Below, one piece after another: positions 1 through 41,469 of a DNA stretch of 64,000 nucleotides. This stretch comes from Dasypus novemcinctus (taxonomy: Eukaryota; Chordata; Mammalia; Cingulata; Dasypodidae). The translations under genes and the position numbers were made by a program. The DNA lies in NCBI RefSeq assembly GCF_030445035.2, contig NC_080702.1, positions 28,908,053 to 28,972,052 on the forward strand, written 5' to 3'. How positions within the stretch are numbered: the first letter of the stretch is position 1; every line of letters begins with the position of its first letter. The notes under the pieces were generated by a model. It did no database searches. It had not been told where the DNA came from and saw only the letters and a list, made by a program, of their open reading frames with translations.

Positions 1-340
1 ATCAGGAAGTCGATGTGACTCCAGCGATTGAGCTCCTGCCTACCACATGGGAGGTCCTGAGTACGGTTCCCGGTGCCTCCTAGAGAAGATGAGCAAGACA
101 GCGAGCTGACACAACAAGAGACCCAAGGAGGAAGACATAATGAGAGACACAACAAAGCAGGGAGTGGAGGTGGCTCGAGCAATTAGACACCTTCCTCCCA
201 CATGGAAGGCCCTGGGTTCAGTTCCTGATGCCTCCTAAAAGGAAGGCAAGCACAAGACGGGCACACAATGAATAGACAACAGTGAGCGCAAATAACGAGG
301 GGGGTAGGGGAATAAGTTAAAATAAAATGGGATTAACAGC
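1..340 (+). mobile_element. DAS-type tRNA-derived SINE (two-headed form)
   Basis: Two tRNA-like heads follow each other, at about 12-92 and 168-238. Each has a B-box-like GGTTC(C/A)G..GCCTCCTA segment, then an ACA-rich body and an A/T-rich tail near 315-340. The same two-headed layout recurs at 49806-50195 and 61405-61680, which supports a subfamily. The left edge may be cut by the window. Confidence 0.75.
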
Positions 341-3010
341 AACCCCTGATTTTTGGGGAGAGGAGAGGGGTTAAAAGATGTTTTTTACTGTGGTAGTGTA
401 TATACAACGTTTCGCGTTTTGACCACTTCCAAATATACTCTTAATTCCATTCCCAATGTTGTGCTCGCATCACTACCATCCAACCAAAACTTTGCCATCA
501 GCCCAAACAACATTAACTTCCCACTCACATCCCCATCCTTGGCACCCTGGGAATTACTTTGTGGCTCTATGAATTTGCACAGCGTAGGTCCTTTATATAA
601 GCGAGAACAACCCTTCTGTGTCAGGTTTACTTCCCCCCACATGAAGTCAAGCTCTGCTTCTCGAGGGCTTTCAAACTCTCCTGCTCTCCGCGGTACAGCC
701 CAAGGGGCATTTCTTCTGGATCCCCCCAAAATCATGCCCTCCACCTGCCCTCTGGTCGCTGTCCCAGCAGCCTCCATGGTGCCAAGAGTTTTCCCTTCCC
801 CCAGTCTGTCCTCCAAGTAACCAGCAAGGGTGAACCTGACATCTTCCCTTGCTTCAACCCTCCCACCTCTTAGCCTCATCACCTCTTAATCTCGGGCCCC
901 AGCGCCTTTGCCTGGCATTCAAGGCAGCTTCCAGCTTCACTGAACGGCTGGAGAGCTTTCTCGAATGCCTGCAGAGCCTCCCCCTCCCAGGAACAGTCAA
1001 CAATCTCATCGGTGCCATCTTCTGAGCGTTCGCTCTGGGCCAGGCCCCTGCTCTGGATATTCTAAGCACTCTGCCTGCACCCCCTCCCCTTGCCTGTGAG
1101 TGGCCCGGCTTTCGTGACTCAGTTGAGTGAGTAGAAAGCAGCACAAGCGGCGCTGCCTGGCACATCATCCAAGGCGAGAGAGCTAAGGGCCGCCATGTTG
1201 TGGGGAAGCCCAAGCCACGCGGGGAAGCCACGCGGGGAAGCCACGCGTAGTTATTCCAGCCGACAGATCTGTGTGAGTTTCAAGGCGGCAGCGGGCATCG
1301 CCCACCAGATTGTGACTTAGGAAGCCTGGCACTGCTTGAGAAACCTTGAGCAAGAGCCGCCCAGCTGAGCCCAGTCAAACCAGCGAGCCAAGAAAGGGCG
1401 ATTGTTACTGTTTCACTCCACGAAGTCTGGGGTCATTTGTTGTGAATGGATCATCAGAACATTTTGCATCAATTCATTTGAATCCTCCCAGCAGTCCTCT
1501 GAGGGAGACTTCCATTACGCCCAGTGGTGGTTTGAAGCTGTAACTATCCCCAGAGAAGCGTGTTCTTGTGTCTAGCCCATTGCTGCGGGTGCGAGCCCGT
1601 GGTAAGGGAGGACCTTTGGATGAGGTGTCTTCAGTCAGGATGTGGCCCAGGCCATTCAGGAAGGGGCTTCATTCTATTACTGGAGACCTTTATAAGGGGA
1701 ATGAAACCCAGAGGCAGAGACAGCCAAGGAAGCAAGAGGTGGAACATCCAACCAAACCCAGAAGAGAAAGGAGAGACGCGGGAGCACCGCGAGGCGGCAG
1801 GCTAAGCACCAAGGGTTGCCGGCATCCAGCCTCCAACCGTGAGCGAATAATACCATGACGTGGGTTGTTTAACTCAACCCACGTCATGGCATTGGCTCGA
1901 GCAGTCCAGGCAACTAACACACGCACCCCTTTTGTAGATAAGGAAACTGAGGCTCAGAAAAGCTGGACAACGAGCCTAAAGTTACAGCACGAGTATGTGG
2001 GAGAGTGAGTCATGAACATACTCTGCAGACTCAGCATCATAACCATCTGTCGCCACACGTCTGGACGCCGTGCCCATACCCTCTTCCCCTTCTAAGTCCA
2101 GCACCTGCCCTTCCTTTGGGAGGGCCACCCCCCCTCTCCCATTTTCAGGCCGTTTGGTTCAGACGGAACATAGAGTTCAGGATAACTCATCATCCAACCA
2201 AACAGAGCACAGCATCCCCCCCGTCCTCAAGGGCTGCTTTGGTGATGGGTTCACGACAAAGCCAGATCAATGAATGCCAGTTCTAGGCCTTTTGCTGATT
2301 TTACAGAGCCCCGGGCACACTGGAACCCCCGGCGTCATGGAATTGTTAGTCCATCTTCACCCCTGGGAGAAGATCCTGTCCTGGGATGTAGCCAAGAAAA
2401 AGCTATAGATTCCTAATCTCATCTGAGCACCTAGATACAGCCTAAAGCCACCCTTAGGATTTTTTTAGAAATTATTATTATTAGAGTAGTTGTATGTTGA
2501 CAGGAAAAATTATGCAGAACATATGGCGTTCCTTAGGCTTTTTTTTTTTTTTCAGTCGCCGCTTTGGTTAAGTGCACTTTGAGCTGAGTTCATCTCATGC
2601 AGCTGAAAGAGGCCTGCCTGCTACTCTCCCAGTGGGGAATTTCTCTGCTTACACAGGCGCATCCCATCAGCCTTGCTGTATTGACTGGAACCAAGAGTGC
2701 AAGGGCCTGTGATAGGAGAAGGATTAGGAATTCTGTTTAAAACTCAACTTCTGAATCTGAGTCTAGTCCTTTGCCTTAGGGCTAGACCTGGGATTTGGGT
2801 GGAAGGGCATCATCAAGACCTGGAAGGGTGGGAGGGGGCAGCGAAGGCTTGAAGGCTGTCTCAAGGTCTATATAAGTCAGGGAGCTTTGTGGCAGGTCTG
2901 GGGCACACAGACCCCTTTCTGACCCCCTGTCCCCCCTGTTTCTGAACCCTGGCATTCCCAGGAATAACACATGCTCCAGGAGTCAAGGCCATCATTTACA
3001 CTTGAGTAAG
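341..3010. other. Intergenic stretch without a recognised gene
   Basis: No exon with protein homology was seen. At 365-520 an AT-rich segment resembles the 3' end of an old L1. A 17-bp motif (GGGGAAGCCACGCG type) repeats about three times at 1200-1250. A MIR-like remnant in minus orientation (GGAAACTGAGGCTCAG) lies near 1935-2000. In human the next gene to the left of RTBDN is RNASEH2A; none of its exons was found here. Confidence 0.5.
1853..1889. repeat. Perfect 15-bp inverted repeat with 7-nt loop
   Basis: Arms 1853-1867 and 1875-1889 are exact reverse complements, separated by 7 nt. Each arm contains TGACGTGG, a CRE/UPRE-like core, so the site is a dyad of two such cores. A hairpin or a paired factor-binding site are both possible; no gene is adjacent. 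Confidence 0.8.
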
Positions 3011-3014
3011 AATC

Positions 3015-3862
3015 AGTCCCTGGGGCAATGGATGTGGCTCAACCCATCGGGCTCCCGTCTACCATATAGGAGGTCCAGGGTTCGATCCCCAGGGCCTCCT
3101 GGTGAGCGCCTGCTGGCACATGTGGAGTGTCGGCCCACGCGTGAATGCAGCCCCGCACAGGAGTGCCGGCTGACACGGAGAGCTGGCGCAGCAAGATGAC
3201 ACAACGAGGGGCGGCGGACTTGGCCCAGTGGTTAGGGCATCCGTCTACCACATGGGAGGTCCGCGGTTCAAATCCCGGGCCTCCTTGACCCGTGTGGAGC
3301 TGGCCCATGCACAGTGCTGATGCGTGCAAGGAGTGCCCTGCCACGCAGGGGTGTCCCCCGTGTAGGGGAGCCCCACGTTCAAGGAGAGCGCCCCGTAAGG
3401 AGAGCCGCCCAGCGCGAAAGAAAGTGCTGCCTGCCCAGGAATGGCACCGCACACACGGAGAGCTGACGCAGCAAGATGATGCAACAAAAAGAGACACAGA
3501 TTCCCATGCTGCTGACAACAACAGAAGCAGACAAAGAAGACGCAGCAAATAGACACAGAGAACAGACAACCAGGGTGGGGGGGGGGGAGAGAAATAAATA
3601 AATCTTAAAAAAAAAAAAGATGAGACAACGAGACACAGCGGAGAGACAATAAGGAGACGTAGCAGAACAGGGAGCAGAGGTGGCGCAAGAGAGTAATCAC
3701 CTCTCTTCCACTCCAGAAGGTCCCAGGATCGGTTCCTGGAGCCGCCTAATGAGAAGACAAAATGACACAGAAGAACACACAGCGGAGGGACACAGAGAGC
3801 AGACAATGGGGGCACGGGGGCTGGGAGGAGATAAATAAAATAAATCTTAAAAAAAAAAAATC
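3015..3862 (+). mobile_element. DAS SINE interrupted by a later DAS SINE
   Basis: An older element begins at about 3015, is interrupted at 3208, resumes at 3619 and ends with an AAATAAATCTTAAAA tail near 3862. The interrupting copy is the full-length one at 3209-3618. A near-identical 14-bp duplication (3195-3208 and 3619-3632, one mismatch) flanks the insertion, as expected for L1-driven target-primed insertion. Confidence 0.8.
3209..3618 (+). mobile_element. Full-length DAS-III-like SINE, nested
   Basis: The tRNA-like head has the A-box area CAGTGGTTAGGGCATCC and the B-box area GCGGTTCAAATCCCGG. It is followed by the GC-rich body, a G-run and an A-rich tail ending about 3618. It sits within an older DAS SINE and is flanked by a 14-bp target duplication, so it is the younger insert. 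Confidence 0.85.
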
Positions 3863-3937
3863 AGTCTCTAACTCCTCTTTGGCCACCGCCCTTTCCACCC
3901 TTTGCCCCAAGAAGCAGCCACATCTCCAGCTAGCGAC

Positions 3938-3943
3938 TTTATT
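3938..3943 (-). terminator. RTBDN: RTBDN polyadenylation signal AATAAA
   Basis: TTTATT on the plus strand reads AATAAA in the RTBDN direction, about 160 bases past the stop codon. That is a plausible distance for the short 3' UTR. Confidence 0.75.
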
Positions 3944-4104
3944 CCGGGGGGAGCACTGAGTTGCTTCTTGGAGACTGGGGAGTCTCGGGGGCCTCGGGGG
4001 GAGGAGGGACAGGATCTGGGTCCCACAAGGCGGCGGCGGAGAGGGGTGGGGTTCTGGGGGGGGTGGATTTTAGGGTGGGGGCGCGGGCCGGCGGAGGGGA
4101 CCCC

Positions 4105-6916
<2,812 letters not shown>

Positions 6917-7737
6917 GGCCACCTGACGCAAGAGCCAGCTGGTGTGGGGATGATGCTTGGAAGCCCCCTTTCGGGGAGCTCAGGGTGGCACCCTGCCTAA
7001 GCCCCCCGCCCCGGGGCAATGCCAGGCAGAGTGGAGGGTGGGCGGCTGGCCAGACGGCTGTGCCACAGCCAGACGCTTTCCAATCCCAGAGGGCCCCTGA
7101 GACCGGCCTCTCCCGTCAGACCTGTCTCCCCTTCCCTTCAATTCAGGTACCTGCCCCCTCAAAGCAGCGGGATCTCGGACCTTCTGGGAGATCAAGCGGC
7201 CCCCCTCCTAAAACCAGGGGCACCACCCCAGCTCTGCCCAGCCCGCTCTCCTGTGCAGTAATTCCTCCTCGTCTCTGTCGCTGCCTCCCCCCTCCCTCTC
7301 GCTCCCCGCTGGCCCTTCCCTAGGTCACCTTCTCTCGGTCACCACAATCGGCTTAGGGGCTGCCAGCCAGAGCTGGGCCTTTGGGGGACCAAATTCAGTA
7401 GTTAGCAGGGCTGGGGTTCTGCCACTGGGGTCTGAAAGCCCCGGGGACGGGGAAAGCTGGGGGTCTGTGGTGACAAGACCATCACCCTCTCTTCCTCCCA
7501 CCCCCCGGTCGCCCTTCACCTCTTGGCTGGACGAAAATCTAGGGCGCTCCCGAGACGGGTCAAGTGCAGGAGGAAACGGCGGCAACCGAAAGGGCGTGGT
7601 TTGCCAAGGGGTGGGGCTTCCCAGCGCCCCGCCCTCTCACCCAGCACCCCAAAGGCCCCCGACCCCCCCGGCACACATGGCTGTGTCGGCACGCCCTTGC
7701 ATTGACCTTGTGGCCTAAGCGGCATCTCTATTTGTGC
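6917..7737. other. RTBDN: Region upstream of RTBDN, no gene seen
   Basis: This should contain the RTBDN promoter and any 5' UTR exons. The sequence is GC-rich and largely unique. No TATA box or strong exon boundary could be assigned with confidence. Confidence 0.4.
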
Positions 7738-8815
7738 AGAGAGAGTGTGTGTGTTTGGTGCACCTTTGTGTGCCTGTGTCTGTGCATGTTTGTTGGCTGA
7801 GGGTAGGTTGACGTGTGTCTCTTGGTTGGGGTGTTGGTATGTATCTGTGAGGGGTGTGTTCAGAATCCCTTGCTGGGGAATGTGGGAACGCGACGAATGT
7901 CCCCGTGAAAATGTTGTGGGTAAGTCGGTGGATGAAGGGGGGTGACCGTAGATGGTAACTGTGTGAACAAGGAGGTATTGTCATGTGTGGAACAGACTTG
8001 CCGATGCAAGAAACATTAGTGTGTGCATGTGTGCCAGGATCCTTCTGAGGGAACGTGTGTCCCTTGTGTACATTCCCCCACTCTTTCCATTCCCTGCACC
8101 GTCTTTAATTGAGCACCTACTGTGTGCCAGTTTCTGGGGATGCAGCAGTGAATGAGTCATGGTATCTCAACTTTCATAGAGCTGACATTCTTGTGGGGGA
8201 ATCAAGCAAGAAACAAGAAACACAGCGCCGTTGCGTGTGTGTGTGTGTTATGTGGTGGTGGTGATGTATCTGTGCCTTGGGTGAGGATTTGTCTGTGTGG
8301 CTGAGCATCTCTTGGTTCTGGAAGTGTGTGTGGGTGGGGGGGTTGGTGTTTCCATGTGCTTGCGTGTGTTGTTTGCATGTGTGTGCCTTGTGTGCATGTG
8401 TCTGCATTCTCTGAGTTTGTGTTTGTGTGCCCGTGTTTGTTAAGTATGTGTTTGAACGTGGGTGCTTGCGTGTGTTTGTGTAGAGTGTGAGTTTTTTGGT
8501 GGGTATATGTGTTTGTGTAAGGTTTTTTTTTGCACGTCTGTGTTGGCTGAGTGTGTTTACATTTTGTGTTTATGTGTTTTCAGAGTATGTCCTTGTGTCT
8601 GTGTTTTCTGGGTCATATTTGCACAGCTTGTACATATGCTTGCACGTGTATTTGCTGAGTATGTATTTGTACATGTGTTTGTGTGTGTTTGCAGAGCGTG
8701 TGCACCTGTGATGGCTGACGTGTGTTTGCAAAGTGTGTGAACATGTGTTTGTATGTCTGCTTTGGCTGAATATATGTATGTATGCGCTTGTGGGTGAATT
8801 CGCAAAGTAAGTTTA
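7738..8815. repeat. Degenerate TG-rich simple repeat, about 1 kb
   Basis: The strand is dominated by GTGTGT, TGTGTTTG and GTGTGCATG words with interruptions, including a short MIR/L2-like tail near 8085-8205. It continues on the far side of an L1 fragment, at 9690-9840. Confidence 0.8.
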
Positions 8816-8834
8816 TGGGGAGACTCACAGGTTC

Positions 8835-9685
8835 TATGGTCATGACAGATGAAGTTCAGTGCCATGTCAGTTGGCCCTACTTTGGAGTTTGTGTTTCTCT
8901 GTGATGGAGCTGGACTCAGATGTGATCTTTATCCACAAGTCTCTCCTGCTACTTTTACCAGAAGTGTAGTTGGTGCTGGGGCTTAATGTATACCCAGGGG
9001 ATCTGAATCACTGGACTGACCATGTGATAGCCAGGCCCTGAGCCTCAACAGACTTCAGCTCCTACACTCTGGTTTATTGGACTTACCCCACTCAGCTAAC
9101 AGGGAGGTGAAGAATGTCAACCACCACACCATGGAACTAAGACTGCCTACAACTGAAAGCAGGAGGATTGCATCCATCATCCATGTGGAAACTAAGCCCC
9201 CTCTTGATATAGATGTGGAGTGGACACAACCATTCTAAGGTCCACAGGATGGATTAGATTGGACTTACTGATATTCTATTCATGAACTATTGTGATTAGT
9301 AATCAAAGAAAATGTGGCATTGGTGTGGAGAAAGTGGCCATGGTGGCTGCTGGGGGTAGGACGTGGGAGGAAGAGATGTGATGTGGGGGCATTTTCAGGA
9401 CTTGGAGTTGTCCTGGGTGGTGCTGCGGGGACAGTTACCGGACACTGTATGTCCTCCCATGGCCCACTGGGTGGACTGTGGGAGAGTGAGGGCTATGGTG
9501 TGGACCATTGACCATGAGGTGCAGCAGTGCTCAGAGATGTATTCACCAAGTGCAATGAATGTCTCATGATGATGGAGGAGGTTGTTGTTATGGGGGGAGG
9601 AGTGGAGTGAGGGGGATGGGGGTATATGGGGACCTCATATTTTTTTAATGTACACTAAAAAAATAAAGACAAAAATATATATATA
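8835..9685 (+). mobile_element. L1 3' UTR fragment (xenarthran-type)
   Basis: A non-coding segment ends with ACACTAAAAAAATAAAGAC and an A/T-rich tail. The reverse complement of its last 400 bp is found again at 40960-41390, so it is an interspersed repeat. The layout and the polyadenylation-like AATAAA at the end fit the 3' end of an L1. Family assignment is by recollection of armadillo L1 3' UTRs. Confidence 0.65.
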
Positions 9686-9689
9686 TATA

Positions 9690-9840
9690 AAGTTAGTGTG
9701 TATTCGCGTGTAGGCTTGCAGAGCGTGTGTACGCGTGTGTGTTTGCTTGTGTCTGTGTTTCCTGAGTGTCCGTGAATGTTTGTATTTGCAGAGTGTGTGT
9801 GCCTGTATTTGCATGCTATGTGTGTGTGTGAGCATTGACC
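9690..9840. repeat. TG-rich simple repeat, continuation
   Basis: The same GTGTGTTTGC-type words as at 7738-8815 resume after the L1 tail, so the L1 probably landed inside a longer TG-rich tract. Confidence 0.7.
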
Positions 9841-10189
9841 GCCAGCTACCACAAGTCTGTCCCATCAGGTAGGACAGCGTTTATGTCTCTCTTTCACCTA
9901 TATACTCCCAGAGCCCCAAACACGGCCTCGTGTTTGGCAGGTGCTCAAATCTAAATGCTGAGAAAACGAGCGAATCGGAAGCCCTCTTGCCCAGCTCCTC
10001 TATGGCGTTCTCCAGCGACGGCGTGGAGGCCTCAACAACCAAGACCTGTGGACCTTGGCTTTCCCTGGTCCACCTTGGGGGCTCTCGTGGGCCCGGCCTG
10101 TCCAGCCACAGGGCTGTGCCTTCCGCCAGACGCCCCCCCCTCCCCCCTCCCCCCTCCCTGACTTCAGCCCTCCCCCCGCCCTGAAACTT

Positions 10190-10580
10190 CAGCACCGCGG
10201 ACAGGAACGAGCGGGATCAGCACCACGGAGAGCTCCCGAGGCGGCCGGCCTAAGAGCGCGGCGCCACGCGCGCGGGGACCGGGCTCGGGAAGAGAGGGGT
10301 GCGCGGAGCAGACGCAGCGAGAGGGCCCGAACCAGAGAGCCACGGGCAGAGAAAACTCGGGCGGAGGCGCGGCCACCGAGCCGGGGGCAGACGAGCCTCG
10401 GAATCCCCCGGCGCCCGGGCAACACGCGGGGCGGGACCTCGCCGCCGTCGCCCGGCAGGGGTCGCTCCCGCGCCGTGCCTGCGCCTTTCGGGGGACTTTC
10501 GGGCCAGCTGGGGGCCGGGACCCTTGGAAGCCCCCCTCCCCCACCCTGCCTGGGTTCTGGGGTGGGGAGGTCTCCGTCCC
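10190..10580. promoter_or_regulatory. Orphan CpG island
   Basis: CpG-dense sequence (GCGGCGCCACGCGCGCGGGG near 10260, several GCGCGG and CCGCCGTCG words) lies between RTBDN and MAST1 and is separate from the MAST1 exon-1 island at 11430. It could be an upstream MAST1 promoter, an RTBDN distal promoter, or the start of a non-coding transcript. No conserved coding sequence was seen. Confidence 0.55.
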
Positions 10581-10712
10581 TCTCTTCTGCCACCCCAGGA
10601 GGCATAGAGTTGACTTGGCCTCAACAGCGGGGACACTGGAGGAGGCGAGGGGAGGGAGGGCTGGAGATGGCTCCACTGCGCCCCCGCGCCCCAACTACCA
10701 GCCGATCGCTCC

Positions 10713-10720
10713 TATAAATA
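10713..10720 (+). promoter_or_regulatory. TATA-box-like element
   Basis: TATAAATA lies just downstream of the CpG island and reads well in the plus direction. A start site about 30 bases on would be near 10745. No downstream first exon could be tied to it. Confidence 0.4.
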
Positions 10721-11654
10721 CAGGCGGCCTGGCCTGGCACCTTAATCCCCACGGGGAAATCTTGGTCACTGGAAGGGCTGAGACTTTCAGAGGAGGGCTC
10801 TGGGGAGAAGCTGGGGGGGCCTTAGACGGGGACACCGGGGGGCCTCTCCGGGGGAATATTTCCCGGGAGGCCCCCCCTGTTTGGAAAAGGTGTCCTGAGT
10901 GAAACTGACTCTCCTTAGGGTTTGGGGATCTCTTGCATGGGGACAGTTCCCATCCAAGACAGAGAATAAGGCTTTTAGGGGTGGGGCAGGGGTGTTTCTC
11001 ATCAGAGGGTTGCCTTCCCCCGGCTCCGCACGTGAATTGTCGTCCCCTGTGCGGCTGTTTCTTCGCGGAAATGTCTTTTCTTGCATGTGTGTGTGTGTGG
11101 GGGGTGGCTTTTAAGAAGGGATGTCACCTCTGGGAGACAACTCAATTAGGAGATCTCCCCATACTCTTGATTGCAGAGAGTCTCCCCTTGCAGATTTTTC
11201 TCCTCGTAGGAATGTGTCTCCCTGCCGGCAGGTGGGGGGGGGTACCCGCCTAGGGAATATATCTCAGTGAGAATGTCGCCCTTGGGGTGTTTCTTGGGTC
11301 AGGGTGGCTTTTGTACCCGTTAGAAGGACTGTACCCTGGGGTGTCTCTACTTAGAGGGGTTTCTCCATGAGGTTGCCTCTCCGTAGCCTGGCTCTCCCGG
11401 GGGGGGCATCTGGAAGTCTCTCCCCTTGCTCCCCCCCCCCCAGCCCCAACCAGCGCCGGCAGCCGTGGCCGAGGCCGGGCTCGGGCGCCCAGACGCAGTG
11501 ACGGCGCGGGGACCGCCCCACTTCGCTCCGCCCCCGTCCCCCCCCCCCCCCCAGCCGCCGCCGCCGCCGCGGTCCCCGCGGCTCTCCACTCCCTCCCTCC
11601 TCCCTCCTCCCGCCGCCGCCGCCGCCGCCTCCCTCCTCCCTCCCCGGGGCCGAA

Positions 11655-40709
<29,055 letters not shown>

Positions 40710-40766
40710 CCGAGAGGGTCCCCGGCCTTGTGCTGTACAGCGCCTCTATACATATGTACACATATA

Positions 40767-40772
40767 AATAAA
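40767..40772 (+). terminator. MAST1: MAST1 polyadenylation signal AATAAA
   Basis: AATAAA lies 58 bases past the stop codon, followed by a GTGTGTCC GU-rich element. The 3' UTR is very short, as I recall for human MAST1. Confidence 0.9.
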
Positions 40773-40959
40773 GTGTGTCCTCGCTGCGTGAGCTCCCTGG
40801 GGCTCACCCTTCCCTTCCCCCTCCCTCCCCTGGCAGAAGGGACACCCGGGTCTACCCCGTGTGTATCTGACCTTCAAGGATCAGAGAAGGTGGCAGCACT
40901 GATGGAAGCCCAATGCCCACCCAAAGAAAGCACCAGGGGCCCCTCTCCACCTGTTTTCT

Positions 40960-41390
40960 TTTTTTTTTTCTTTTATTTTTTTTTAATGTTACATTCAAAA
41001 AATATGAGGTCCCCATATACCCTCCACCTCCCTCACCCCACTTTTCCCACATCAACAACCTCTTTCATCATCGCGGCACATTCATTGCATTTGGTGAATA
41101 CATTTTGGAGCACTGCTGCACCGCATGGATAGTGGTTGACATTGTAGTCGATACTCTCCCCCAGTCCACCCAGGGGGCCATGGCAGGACACACAATGTCC
41201 AGCATCTGTCCCTGCAGCACCCCCCAGGACAACTCCAAGTCCTGAAAATGCCCCCACATCACATCTCTTCTTCCCTCTCCCTGCCCTCAGCAGCTCCCGT
41301 GGCCACTTTCTCCACATCAACGCTACAGTTTCTTCCATAACTCATCACAACAGTTCCATAGTAGACTATCAGTAAGTCCTTTTAATCCTC
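40960..41390 (-). mobile_element. L1 3' UTR fragment between MAST1 and DNASE2
   Basis: This is the reverse complement of the element at about 9230-9660, including the CCATGGCAGGACACACAATG-type part and an A-rich end containing AATAAA (plus TTTATT at 40972-40977). It is in the same orientation as DNASE2 and lies within its likely 3' UTR or just downstream. Confidence 0.75.
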
Positions 41391-41469
41391 CGCAATCCTG
41401 AATCCCATTTTGCAGAAGAGATGAGATCAGGCCCATAATGAAGGCATTCAAAGGCAAGCCCAAACGTGC

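Noticed and set aside
341-900. 155-codon frame as a gene
   Set aside because: It crosses L1-like text and unique DNA, has no domain and no splice context.
3230-3300. Other tRNA-like heads as tRNA genes (many sites)
   Set aside because: All are joined to the DAS SINE body and several have target duplications.
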